DNA of 40,034 bases from Candidatus Colimorpha pelethequi (GTDB lineage: Bacteria > Bacteroidota > Bacteroidia > Bacteroidales > P3), in NCBI GenBank assembly GCA_018064245.1, contig JAGHVO010000035.1, positions 1-40,034 of the forward strand, read 5' to 3'. Below the pieces are notes generated by a model, which saw nothing but the letters and a program-made list of their open reading frames with translations, ran no database searches and was not told the origin of the DNA. Positions 33,414-40,034 of this stretch are shown here, one piece after another; positions within the stretch are counted from its first letter, which is position 1, and every line of letters begins with the position of its first letter. The translations under genes were made by a program, and so were the position numbers.

Positions 33414-34298
33414 CTACTCATTCTTCACCAATCTCACCCCACATCCCAAATAGCGCTGGCCGAAAGTAAGTGTCACGTTGTGTCCCGATCTAAAGCTCAA
33501 GTACATCGCCATTTCGCTTCCTCCACCTACTGCAGTCCAATAATAACCTTCTTCGGGATACTGAACCGTCGTACCCATTCTCCAACCCGTAGCCGGAAGG
33601 AACACCGCTCCATTGGCTTGGAGATAAATCCACGCAGATTTGTCGTAGTTATTTGTGGCATACGACTGCGCCGCAGGCACCACTGACACATTTGCAGGAC
33701 AAATCCATTCATCGGGCAACAACAGCAATCCCTGGTGTCCCATTACGGTAGCATAGGATTTCAATTGCGACGCATTTGAGCGTCCCTCAAGCAAATAGTT
33801 CCATTCGTCAACAGTAAGCGTCCTCCAAATCCATGATACTTCCGCATTCAAGATTTCGTTGGATACGCCCCAATCATAGCTGTTGCCCACCAACATATTC
33901 ACCGAAGTGGCATACAGAGAAGGATCCATTTCCGAACAATACGGTATGGAATTAGCATTCCCACTTGTCCCCCATCCAAACAAATCAATCCAGCCTGAAA
34001 AAGCCTTGCCGATATTCTCATTTTCCTTGCCGACAACGTCAAACTGATTTCCCGCAAAACGCCATTTGGAGTCCTTTGCGCGATATTGGAGGTTGCCACG
34101 AGAGAACCGAACCCGCAAGGTATCGCTCACCGAAAACAGTCCGACAATTGCGCCTTGTTCAACACCTTCTTCCGTAACAATAGCCGGATCTTGGGTGGGA
34201 TGATAAACGTTGTTCGACAAAGCAGTCTCTTCCGGTTCTTTTTCACAAGCCGCAAAAAACACAGCAAATAAAGACAAAAGTACAAATGTTCTTTTCAT
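33414..34298 (-). CDS. Lipoprotein of a Bacteroidales family, unknown role
   Basis: A 294-residue lipoprotein: signal with lipobox FAAC, lipidated at Cys18. The segment FSVSDTLRVRFSRGNLQY followed by WRFAGNQFDVVG, then SGWIDLFGWGTSG, belongs to a recurrent domain type seen in Bacteroidales surface proteins, sometimes labelled FISUMP-like; I know of no assigned function. The C-terminal part (PATGWRMGTTVQ, YYWTAV, GCGVRLVKN) resembles the end of formylglycine-generating/C-type lectin-like folds (G-x-R-LV), which suggests a binding role but is inference. It has its own promoter at 34324-34331 and is separated from the oadB operon by a terminator. Confidence 0.8.
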   Translation of the reverse strand: MKRTFVLLSLFAVFFAACEKEPEETALSNNVYHPTQDPAIVTEEGVEQGAIVGLFSVSDTLRVRFSRGNLQYRAKDSKWRFAGNQFDVVGKENENIGKAFSGWIDLFGWGTSGNANSIPYCSEMDPSLYATSVNMLVGNSYDWGVSNEILNAEVSWIWRTLTVDEWNYLLEGRSNASQLKSYATVMGHQGLLLLPDEWICPANVSVVPAAQSYATNNYDKSAWIYLQANGAVFLPATGWRMGTTVQYPEEGYYWTAVGGGSEMAMYLSFRSGHNVTLTFGQRYLGCGVRLVKNE

Positions 34299-34323
34299 GG
34301 AAAATTCTTGTTGATTGGAAATG

Positions 34324-34331
34324 CAAAGATA
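34324..34331 (-). promoter_or_regulatory. -7 promoter element for the 33414-34298 lipoprotein
   Basis: Minus strand A-run, TCG, TATCTTTG, CA; matches TAnnTTTG. Initiation near 34317 leaves about 20 nt of leader. Confidence 0.6.
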
Positions 34332-34390
34332 CGATTTTTTGGCGAACCGTCATCTGTAAACCGAGAACTGAAAACCGACAACCTGACATA

Positions 34391-34422
34391 AAAAAAGCGA
34401 ACCAATGCGGTTCGCTTTTTTA
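34391..34422 (-). terminator. Intrinsic terminator of the methylmalonyl-CoA decarboxylase operon
   Basis: GCGAACC/GGTTCGC (34398-34404 with 34410-34416) pairs around a 5-nt loop, with A7 on one side and T6 on the other. It is 17 bp after the oadB stop and works on the minus strand. Confidence 0.92.
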
Positions 34423-34438
34423 TTGATGGTTTTAGGTA

Positions 34439-35611
34439 TTAATGCAAGAATGCGAGGAGGATACCTGCTGCAACAGCAGAACCTACCACACCAGCCACGT
34501 TGGGGCCCATAGCGTGCATCAACAAATAGTTGGTCTTGTCGTATTCGAGACCAACGTTGTTGGAAACACGTGCTGCATCGGGAACGGCACTAACGCCAGA
34601 GTTACCAATAAGCGGGTTGATCTTGTTTTCATCCTTCAGGAAGAGGTTGAAGAACTTGACGAAAAGTACACCGCCAAAGGTAGCCACTACGAAGGAGAAA
34701 GCGCCGAGGCAGAAGATCAACAAGGAACGTCCGGTAAGGAAAGAGGTAGCCTGCGTGGAGGCACCTACGGTAATACCGATAAGCAAGGTGCAGACGTTGA
34801 TGATACCGTTAGAAGCCACATCGGAGAGACGCTTGGTTACGCCGCACTCTTTCAAGAGGTTGCCGAAGAAGAGCATACCCAACAAAGGCAAGCCTGAAGG
34901 AACGATGAAAGCGCAGAACAAGAGGCCCAAAATGGGGAAGGTAATCTTCTCCAAACGGGAAACCTGACGAGGAGGCTTCATACGAATGGTGCGTTCCTTG
35001 GGAGTTGTGAGGAGTCGCATGATAGGAGGCTGGATAACGGGAACGAGTGCCATGTAGGAATAAGCCGACACGGCAATTGCGCCCATCAAATCGGGAGCCA
35101 ACTGTGAAGAAAGGAAGATGGCGGTAGGACCATCTGCACCACCGATGATACCGATTGCGCCAGCCTCATTGGGAGCAAAGCCCAAAGCCAAAGCGCCCAT
35201 ATAAGCGGCAAAGATACCCAGCTGCGCAGATGCACCCACAAGCATAAGTTTGGGGTTGGAGAGCAAAGCCGAGAAATCGGTCATGGCACCAATGCCAAGA
35301 AAAATCAGAGGAGGATACCAACCATTCTGCACACCATGATAGAGAATGTTGAGTACGGAACCACTTTCGTAGATACCGATTTTCAATCCAGGATAGAAAG
35401 GAATGTTGCCCACAAGCATACCAAATCCGATAGGAACAAGCAACAGAGGCTCAAATTCCTTCTTGATGCCGAGGAATATGAAGATCAGACCCACAAGAAT
35501 CATTGCGATATGGCCCCATGTAACATTGGCAAAACCAGTATATTGTACAAACTGCACGAGCTGGGTCTGCATAAAGTCCATGAAGCTACCGCTTGCTGCT
35601 AAGATATTCAT
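34439..35611 (-). CDS. oadB: Na+-transporting decarboxylase beta subunit (methylmalonyl-CoA/oxaloacetate type)
   Basis: Integral membrane subunit that carries Na+ and removes CO2 from carboxybiotin. The 390-residue chain is very hydrophobic with about nine to eleven membrane segments. The family blocks are present: GIIGGADGPTAIFLSSQLAP, including the conserved Asp of the sodium site, and GNSGVSAVPDAARVSN near the C-terminus. Length is close to other OadB/MmdB proteins. It is the last gene of the mce-mmdA-oadG-biotin carrier operon, so in this setting it most likely belongs to methylmalonyl-CoA decarboxylase; the symbol mmdB would also fit. An 82-bp spacer with heptamers separates it from the biotin carrier. 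Confidence 0.95.
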   Translation of the reverse strand: MNILAASGSFMDFMQTQLVQFVQYTGFANVTWGHIAMILVGLIFIFLGIKKEFEPLLLVPIGFGMLVGNIPFYPGLKIGIYESGSVLNILYHGVQNGWYPPLIFLGIGAMTDFSALLSNPKLMLVGASAQLGIFAAYMGALALGFAPNEAGAIGIIGGADGPTAIFLSSQLAPDLMGAIAVSAYSYMALVPVIQPPIMRLLTTPKERTIRMKPPRQVSRLEKITFPILGLLFCAFIVPSGLPLLGMLFFGNLLKECGVTKRLSDVASNGIINVCTLLIGITVGASTQATSFLTGRSLLIFCLGAFSFVVATFGGVLFVKFFNLFLKDENKINPLIGNSGVSAVPDAARVSNNVGLEYDKTNYLLMHAMGPNVAGVVGSAVAAGILLAFLH

Positions 35612-35655
35612 TTTGAGTTTTAATATTTGTTATTAGTGATCAGCGACTAGGATCA
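35612..35655. repeat. Heptamers in the biotin carrier-oadB spacer
   Basis: TTTTAAT (35618-35624) follows TTTTGAG, which overlaps the oadB start at 35611, and AGTGATC, AGCGACT, AGGATCA lie in phase at 35635-35655. The copies are few and degenerate, in opposite orientation to the mce-mmdA set for the AGTGA family. Confidence 0.5.
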
Positions 35656-35693
35656 AACGCCACTGAACATTCATAATTCTTGATTGATAATAC

Positions 35694-36143
35694 TTAACTG
35701 ATTACAACGAGCACGTCGCCTTCGAGTACGCTGTCGCCCTTGCGGACCTTGACCTCGGTTACGGTACCGGCCACGTCGGTCTCGATGTTGTTTTCCATCT
35801 TCATGGCTTCAAGTAAAACCACACGCTGGCCAGCATTTACCTTGTCGCCAACATTGACGAAAACGTCAAGGATGGTGCCAGGGAGCGGAGTGGCAACCTT
35901 GTTGCCAGCGCCACCTGCTGCGGGAGCGGGGGTTGAGCGCTGCACTTCACCAGCAGCGGCAGCCACTTGGGGCGCCTTGCGGGAAGCGACAACCTTGGGA
36001 GCCTTGTGGGCTTGCTTCATTTCCTTGTCAACAGTTACGTTGTAGGGAGTTCCGTTTACGTCGAGTTTGATTTCCTGGCCTTCTACTTCGTTGATGTCAA
36101 CGGTGTATTCGGTACCATTGATTTTGAATTTATAGCTTTTCAT
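35694..36143 (-). CDS. Biotin carboxyl carrier subunit of the Na+-pumping decarboxylase
   Basis: A 149-residue carrier that shuttles CO2 from the carboxyltransferase (MmdA) to the membrane subunit. The C-terminal biotinyl domain (about 80-149) has LEAMKMEN with the biotinylated Lys115. The N-terminal region (1-40) is a small beta domain starting MKSYKFKINGTEYTVDI, joined by an Ala/Pro/Lys-rich linker (about 45-80), as in MmdC/GcdC proteins. Start 2 bp after the oadG-like stop, so translation is probably coupled. Equivalent to mmdC. Confidence 0.95.
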   Translation of the reverse strand: MKSYKFKINGTEYTVDINEVEGQEIKLDVNGTPYNVTVDKEMKQAHKAPKVVASRKAPQVAAAAGEVQRSTPAPAAGGAGNKVATPLPGTILDVFVNVGDKVNAGQRVVLLEAMKMENNIETDVAGTVTEVKVRKGDSVLEGDVLVVIS

Positions 36144-36145
36144 GA

Positions 36146-37138
36146 CTATTTGCTTCTATTAAAATATTGATTCATGTTGTAGAACTTGGCGTTCCAAGGA
36201 GTCCATGCACGTTCAACCTTCTGGATGGTAAGAATGGTGTCTTCCTCGTCGTGAAGTTCTTCGTTATACATATAAATTGCGGCAGCGATGGCAGCATAGA
36301 CATCACCAGCGGTGTGGGAATCGTTGGCAGGAACAGCCTCGCCATTGCCTGCGCTGGCAGCCTTGGCGACAGCCTTCTTGGAACGTTTGTCTTGAACCTT
36401 CATAATCACATTGCCATAACCCATCAGGATTAGAGCGATGATAAGGAGGCAGAAGAATACGACCACAACGGCAACAACAGTGAGGCCAACGCCTACGGGG
36501 TCGCTCTGCTGGATACGTTCAGACTGCTTGGGGACTTTGTAGCCAAAGCTCTGGACCTTGTCGGCAGCAATTTTGTCAAGACCTTCGGAAAGGTCGAAGA
36601 TGTTGAAATTGTAGCCTTGAGGGTTTTTGCCTACAACGGTGAGTTCCTTGCCGCAAGGCGAGATGCTGAAAGCGTAGGACTTGCAAGACAAGCCGACACG
36701 AGCAAGCAATTGAAGTACACCATCCTGGGCCTCAACGTCGAGAACGCCGACATAGGAGCTGTCCTTGGCGGAAGCGGCGACGAAGATGATTTTGCCATCA
36801 CGGAAACCAACAGAGACAGGACGTAAGATGTTCTGGAGGTCGTGACGCTTGTAGAGACTATCCGTAACGTAGCGACCCACGAGACGGAGAGAGTCCTGCT
36901 CACGAACGACGAAATCGACTGCACAATCGGTGCTGTCAATCACGACGAAAGCGTGCATAGCCGGCACATAACAGGTTTGTACCGACTGGAAATCCATGGC
37001 ATTGCCACCCATTGGACAAGCCTGCATAGCAGTCGGCATGGATTCTTCTGGGGGAGTGGGCTGCGCAGGTTGGGCGCAGAGACTTCCCGAGAGGAGAAGT
37101 ACGGCGGCAAGACCGAATAACTTATGTAATTTGTTCAT
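36146..37138 (-). CDS. OadG-family decarboxylase subunit with a large exported N-terminal domain
   Basis: Small-subunit homologue of sodium-pumping decarboxylases (gamma/delta), needed for complex assembly. The 330-residue chain is far longer than classic OadG (about 80-100). A signal peptide (1-22, LSGSLCAQ) and an exported domain (about 25-205) with WD/beta-propeller-like strands precede the single membrane helix (about 217-240) and the cytoplasmic tail, which ends ERAWTPWNAKFYNMNQY, the Bacteroidota OadG tail pattern. The tail also has an Ala-rich stretch. The exported domain has no motif I recognise. The gene directly precedes the biotin carrier and follows the Cys/His-rich lipoprotein gene after 157 bp. 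Confidence 0.85.
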   Translation of the reverse strand: MNKLHKLFGLAAVLLLSGSLCAQPAQPTPPEESMPTAMQACPMGGNAMDFQSVQTCYVPAMHAFVVIDSTDCAVDFVVREQDSLRLVGRYVTDSLYKRHDLQNILRPVSVGFRDGKIIFVAASAKDSSYVGVLDVEAQDGVLQLLARVGLSCKSYAFSISPCGKELTVVGKNPQGYNFNIFDLSEGLDKIAADKVQSFGYKVPKQSERIQQSDPVGVGLTVVAVVVVFFCLLIIALILMGYGNVIMKVQDKRSKKAVAKAASAGNGEAVPANDSHTAGDVYAAIAAAIYMYNEELHDEEDTILTIQKVERAWTPWNAKFYNMNQYFNRSK

Positions 37139-37151
37139 GTTTTTTGTTGAG

Positions 37152-37179
37152 TTTTAAGTTTTAAGTTTTAAGTTTTAAG
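37152..37179. repeat. Four perfect TTTTAAG heptamers before the oadG-like gene
   Basis: Four identical copies in tandem, CTTAAAA in the mRNA sense, ending 14 nt before the ATG. It is the cleanest array of this family in the window. Confidence 0.92.
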
Positions 37180-37253
37180 CTACTACAGATGCGTAAGCTT
37201 AATACCCAAAACAAAAACTCGGATATTCTTCAATCTTTAGCAATGCCTCTTAT

Positions 37254-37274
37254 GCGGCGCCCTGCGGGCGCCGC
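37254..37274 (-). terminator. GC-rich hairpin after the Cys/His-rich lipoprotein gene
   Basis: GCGGCGCCC (37254-37262) pairs perfectly with GGGCGCCGC (37266-37274), loop of 3 nt. No T-run follows on the minus strand, so it is more likely an mRNA-stabilising or pausing hairpin between operon genes than a full terminator. Confidence 0.55.
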
Positions 37275-37295
37275 ACAGGGGCAATAGTCACACCA

Positions 37296-37595
37296 TTATT
37301 CAGCGTGGTTGCAATGATGCTCGCAGCCTTCGTGGTTGCCTTCGCATTCATGATTGCAAGCTTCACCGGCTTTAGCCTTGCAGCATTCGTCGGTACCTTT
37401 CTTGGTGCAGTTTTCGCAGTTGGTGGAAGCGCAAACGCTGTCCATGCAATTGTGCTCACATTCGTGGTTGCACTCTTCAACGGTCTCAACAGCAGCGGTA
37501 TCTGCGGTTTCTTCAGTTGCGGCGTTGTTGTTGCAAGCGGTCATACCGAATGCGAAAGCAGCTGCGATAGCTACGGTCAAAAAAACTTTTTTCAT
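37296..37595 (-). CDS. Small Cys/His-rich lipoprotein in the methylmalonyl-CoA decarboxylase operon
   Basis: A 99-residue predicted lipoprotein (signal plus lipobox MTAC, Cys21). After an acidic linker (EETADTAAVETVEE) the last 60 residues hold 12 cysteines and 7 histidines, including CNHEC twice, CEHNC, CENC and a terminal CEHHCNH. Spacing of cysteines as CxxC, CC and CHxxC suggests metal binding, Zn, Cu or Fe, but no known metallothionein or zinc-finger family is recognised. It is located between mmdA and the oadG-like gene, same strand; gaps are 152 bp to mmdA and 157 bp to oadG. Its presence in a sodium-pump operon is unexplained. Signal, lipobox and clean codon use support a real gene. 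Confidence 0.8.
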   Translation of the reverse strand: MKKVFLTVAIAAAFAFGMTACNNNAATEETADTAAVETVEECNHECEHNCMDSVCASTNCENCTKKGTDECCKAKAGEACNHECEGNHEGCEHHCNHAE

Positions 37596-37636
37596 GATGA
37601 TTGTTTTGTTAAAGATTGATTGAATAATTTAATTTC

Positions 37637-37692
37637 AGATTTTTAGATTTGAAGATTGATAGATTAGGAGATAAGAAGATTATTAAATTGAG
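37637..37692. repeat. Seven in-phase octamers AGATTnnn before the Cys/His-rich lipoprotein gene
   Basis: AGATTTTT, AGATTTGA, AGATTGAT, AGATTAGG, AGATAAGA, AGATTATT and AAATTGAG lie end to end. The period is 8, unlike the heptamers elsewhere. The array is 42 bp upstream of the lipoprotein ATG, within the mmdA-lipoprotein spacer. Confidence 0.7.
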
Positions 37693-37747
37693 AATGAGTT
37701 ATGATGTCAATTCAACAAATCAACATTCTTCTAATCTACTATTATTA

Positions 37748-39307
37748 CTACAGCGGGATATTGCTGTGTTTCTTCATGGGAAGGGTATCCTTCTTGGTTG
37801 CCAAAGCCTGGAGTGCGCGGATTACGCGGAAACGGGTGTTGCGCGGCTCGATGACGTCATCGATGTAGCCGTACTTGGCAGCGTTGTAAGGATTGGCGAA
37901 CTGATCGTTGTATTCCTTCTCCTTCTCGGCGATGAACTTAGCTTTCTCTTCGGGATCGGTGATCTCTTTGAGCTGACGGCCGTAGAGCACTTCGGTAGCA
38001 CCGCTGGCACCCATAACGGCAATCTGAGCGGTAGGCCAAGCGTAGTTGATGTCGCCACGAAGCTGTTTGCAGCTCATAACGATGTGCGCGCCACCGTAGG
38101 ATTTGCGGAGCGTTACGGTCACCTTGGGAACGGTAGCCTCGCCGTAGGCGAAGAGGAACTTGGCACCATGAGCGATAACGCCGGCATATTCCTGACCCGT
38201 GCCGGGGAGGAAGCCTGGAACGTCAACGAGGGTGACGATAGGAATATTGAAAGCGTCGCAGAAGCGGACGAAACGAGCGCCCTTGCGGGAAGAGTTGCAG
38301 TCGAGCACGCCAGCCATGGCTTTGGGCTGGTTGGCAACGACGCCTACGCTCACGCCGCCGAAGCGAGCAAAGCCCACCACGAGGTTCTGAGCCCATTTTT
38401 CGTGGACTTCGAGGAACTGACCGTCGTCAACGATGGCGTTGATGATCTCTTTGACATCGTAGGGAGCGTTGGGATTTTCGGGGATGATGCTGTTGAGGGA
38501 ATCCTCAAGACGATCGATGGGGTCTTCGGTGGGCTGATAAGGAGCCTCTTCGAAGTTGTTGGAGGGGATGTAGCCGACGAGGTCACGGATCATATTGATT
38601 GTCTCCTCTTCGGTTTCGCCTACAAAATGAGCCACGCCGCTCTTGCTTGCATGAACCATGGCGCCACCCAATTTGTCAACGGTGACGTCCTCACCAGTAA
38701 CGGTCTTAACGACCTTGGGACCCGTGAGGAACATATAGCTGTTGTCCTTGCTCATGAAGATGAAGTCGGTCAAAGCGGGGCTATAGACAGCGCCACCAGC
38801 GCAAGGTCCGAAGATAGCGGAGATCTGGGGAACCACGCCGCTGGCGAGGATATTGCGTTCAAAGATTTCGGCATAGCCGGCGAGAGAGTTGCAACCCTCC
38901 TGGATACGAGCTCCACCAGAATCGTTCAAACCGATAACGGGAGCGCCGACCTTCATTGCCTGGTCCATAACTTTGCAGATCTTGAGGGACATCGTCTCGC
39001 TGAGAGAGCCAGCGGAAACGGTGAAGTCCTGAGCGAAGACGTAAACGAGACGGCCATTGATGGTACCGTAGCCCGTAACGACGCCGTCGCCGAGGTAGGT
39101 CTGTTTCTGCATGTCGAAGTTCACGCAGCGATGGGTAAGGAACATGTCGAATTCCTCAAAGGAACCCTCATCGAGGAGGAGGGAGATGCGCTCGCGAGCA
39201 GTGAGTTTGCCCTGCTCGTGCTGTTTGTCGATGCGCTTCTGGCCGCCGCCCATTTTGGCTTCGCTTCTTTTGTCAAGAAGTTCTTTTATTTTTTCTTCAA
39301 AAGCCAT
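37748..39307 (-). CDS. mmdA: Methylmalonyl-CoA decarboxylase alpha subunit (carboxyltransferase)
   Basis: Transfers CO2 from (S)- or (R)-methylmalonyl-CoA to the biotin carrier; closely related to propionyl-CoA carboxylase beta. The 519-residue chain has both crotonase-like halves, with [12 protein letters not shown] and [13 protein letters not shown] in the first and the [12 protein letters not shown] and [10 protein letters not shown] region in the second. The C-terminus ends KHSNIPL, usual for the family. Operon context with a biotin carrier, an OadG-like and an OadB subunit, but no biotin carboxylase, favours decarboxylase over carboxylase. Codon bias is very strong. A double heptamer array fills most of the 190-bp spacer after mce. 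Confidence 0.96.
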   Translation of the reverse strand: MAFEEKIKELLDKRSEAKMGGGQKRIDKQHEQGKLTARERISLLLDEGSFEEFDMFLTHRCVNFDMQKQTYLGDGVVTGYGTINGRLVYVFAQDFTVSAGSLSETMSLKICKVMDQAMKVGAPVIGLNDSGGARIQEGCNSLAGYAEIFERNILASGVVPQISAIFGPCAGGAVYSPALTDFIFMSKDNSYMFLTGPKVVKTVTGEDVTVDKLGGAMVHASKSGVAHFVGETEEETINMIRDLVGYIPSNNFEEAPYQPTEDPIDRLEDSLNSIIPENPNAPYDVKEIINAIVDDGQFLEVHEKWAQNLVVGFARFGGVSVGVVANQPKAMAGVLDCNSSRKGARFVRFCDAFNIPIVTLVDVPGFLPGTGQEYAGVIAHGAKFLFAYGEATVPKVTVTLRKSYGGAHIVMSCKQLRGDINYAWPTAQIAVMGASGATEVLYGRQLKEITDPEEKAKFIAEKEKEYNDQFANPYNAAKYGYIDDVIEPRNTRFRVIRALQALATKKDTLPMKKHSNIPL

Positions 39308-39383
39308 ATTTGAATAGTTTAAAAAGGTTATTAAAGTAGGTCTTCCATCAAGCCTTAGCGACAGGACTTAGGACCCGAAAATT

Positions 39384-39499
39384 CTGAGAATGGAGAATTG
39401 AAAATTGAAAATTGAAAATTGAGAATTGAGAATTGAGAATGAACCCAAATCACTGTTCACAGGACACAGTTCACCGTTCACAGCTCACTGGTCACTTTT
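39384..39499. repeat. Double heptamer array between mce and mmdA
   Basis: Eight in-phase units of TTGAAAA/TTGAGAA type (39384-39439), then seven in-phase units of CACnGnT type (39451-39499). The second array touches the mce stop codon. In the mRNA sense the order is AGTGAnn-type units, then TTCTCAA/TTTTCAA units, then 76 nt to the mmdA ATG. 39308-39383 shows no further gene. Confidence 0.92.
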
Positions 39500-39905
39500 A
39501 TTTGCAGCAGAGTTCGGTGAGAACGCCGAGGGTGCTCTTGGGGTGGAGGAAACCGATGTGGAGACCTTCAGCGCCGCCACGAGCCTGCTTGTCGATAAGG
39601 CGTACGCCCTTTTCTTCAGCATCCTTCAAAGCCTGGTCGGTGTCATCAACGCAGAAAGCGATGTGGTGCATACCGCCCTTGCCGCCGTTCTTTTCGATGA
39701 AAGAAGCGATGGTGCTTTCAGGGCAGGTAGGTTCGAGAAGTTCAATCTTCACCTCACCGCATTTAAGGAAAGCGGTCTTCACTTTCTGGTCTTTAACTTC
39801 CTCGATAGCGTAGCATTTAAGGCCCATAACGTCTTCGTAATAACGGATAGCCTCTTCGAGGTTGGTAACTGCGATACCGATGTGTTCAATATGAGAAGGA
39901 GTCAT
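39498..39905 (-). CDS. mce: Methylmalonyl-CoA epimerase
   Basis: Interconverts (R)- and (S)-methylmalonyl-CoA, linking the mutase to the decarboxylase. A 135-residue vicinal-oxygen-chelate protein with the two repeats: HIEHIGIAVTNLEEAIRYY (1st, metal His) and GMHHIAFCVDDTDQALKD (2nd, metal His), and the closing FLHPKSTLGVLTEL with the catalytic/metal Glu. First gene of the mmd operon; it has its own promoter. Confidence 0.95.
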   Translation of the reverse strand: MTPSHIEHIGIAVTNLEEAIRYYEDVMGLKCYAIEEVKDQKVKTAFLKCGEVKIELLEPTCPESTIASFIEKNGGKGGMHHIAFCVDDTDQALKDAEEKGVRLIDKQARGGAEGLHIGFLHPKSTLGVLTELCCK

Positions 39906-39957
39906 AATTAATTAGTTTTTTGATTATTATACAATATAAGATAATACAATTAAAATG

Positions 39958-39965
39958 CAAATATA
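39958..39965 (-). promoter_or_regulatory. -7 promoter element for the mce-mmdA-oadB operon
   Basis: Minus strand T-run, G, TATATTTG, CA; a match to TAnnTTTG. Initiation near 39951 leaves about 46 nt before the mce ATG. Nothing further is recognised from 39966 to the window end. Confidence 0.65.
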
Positions 39966-40034
39966 CAAAAAAAAATCGAGGTAGCAGAGTTACGTTACTC
40001 ACGTTTTATTTTGAGCCAATCACAAACGTTGCAC

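Noticed and set aside
37649..39313. A 554-codon open frame on the + strand opposite mmdA
   Set aside because: Antisense shadow of a strongly codon-biased gene; no motif and no promoter.

Overview
The window looks like a chromosomal segment of a member of the Bacteroidota, most likely order Bacteroidales. The evidence is the recurring promoter core TAnnTTTG with no Shine-Dalgarno-like leaders, Bacteroidales-type lipoproteins, thioredoxin-like proteins with DUF4369-like N-termini, a single-chain GcvP, and a complete sodium-pumping methylmalonyl-CoA decarboxylase operon of the kind used in propionate formation. Genus cannot be fixed from the sequence alone.

Layout. 1-4.5 kb: an exported S41 protease, a hotdog thioesterase, and a leftward cluster ruvX - def - TPR lipoprotein - NUDIX hydrolase. 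4.6-5.9 kb: a tRNA with anticodon CAT, a terminator-like hairpin, and the branched-chain aminotransferase ilvE. 5.9-10.2 kb: an accessory module, a restriction-modification system with an unusual fused cytosine-C5 plus adenine-N6 methyltransferase, an HNH endonuclease, and a structured leader region. 10.2-25.9 kb: a long leftward run of housekeeping genes (lpdA, an unknown gene, M23 peptidase, ispH, recF, DUF721 protein, ABC exporter, M17 aminopeptidase, pdxA, polA, gcvP). 26.0-32.5 kb: rightward genes (outer-membrane-like protein, thioredoxin-like protein, tpiA, FtsX/LolE-type permease, sensor kinase). 32.5-34.3 kb: two leftward lipoproteins. 34.4-39.9 kb: the leftward operon mce - mmdA - small Cys/His-rich lipoprotein - oadG-like - biotin carrier - oadB, which epimerises and decarboxylates methylmalonyl-CoA to propionyl-CoA while exporting Na+.

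Three things deserve a second look. First, the restriction-modification system joins both strand-specific methylation chemistries in one 857-residue chain, next to an HNH nuclease, as expected for an asymmetric recognition site. Second, a region upstream of it (9780-9988, reading leftward) can fold into a branched RNA whose end has two mutually exclusive stems, one followed directly by a U-run. Third, many short spacers between genes are filled with degenerate tandem heptanucleotides. Several show the same order in the mRNA sense: AGTGAnn-type units next to the upstream stop codon, then TTCTCAA- or CTTAAAA-type units next to the downstream start codon. One such array directly follows an ABC exporter gene whose ATPase domain stops right after the switch histidine.
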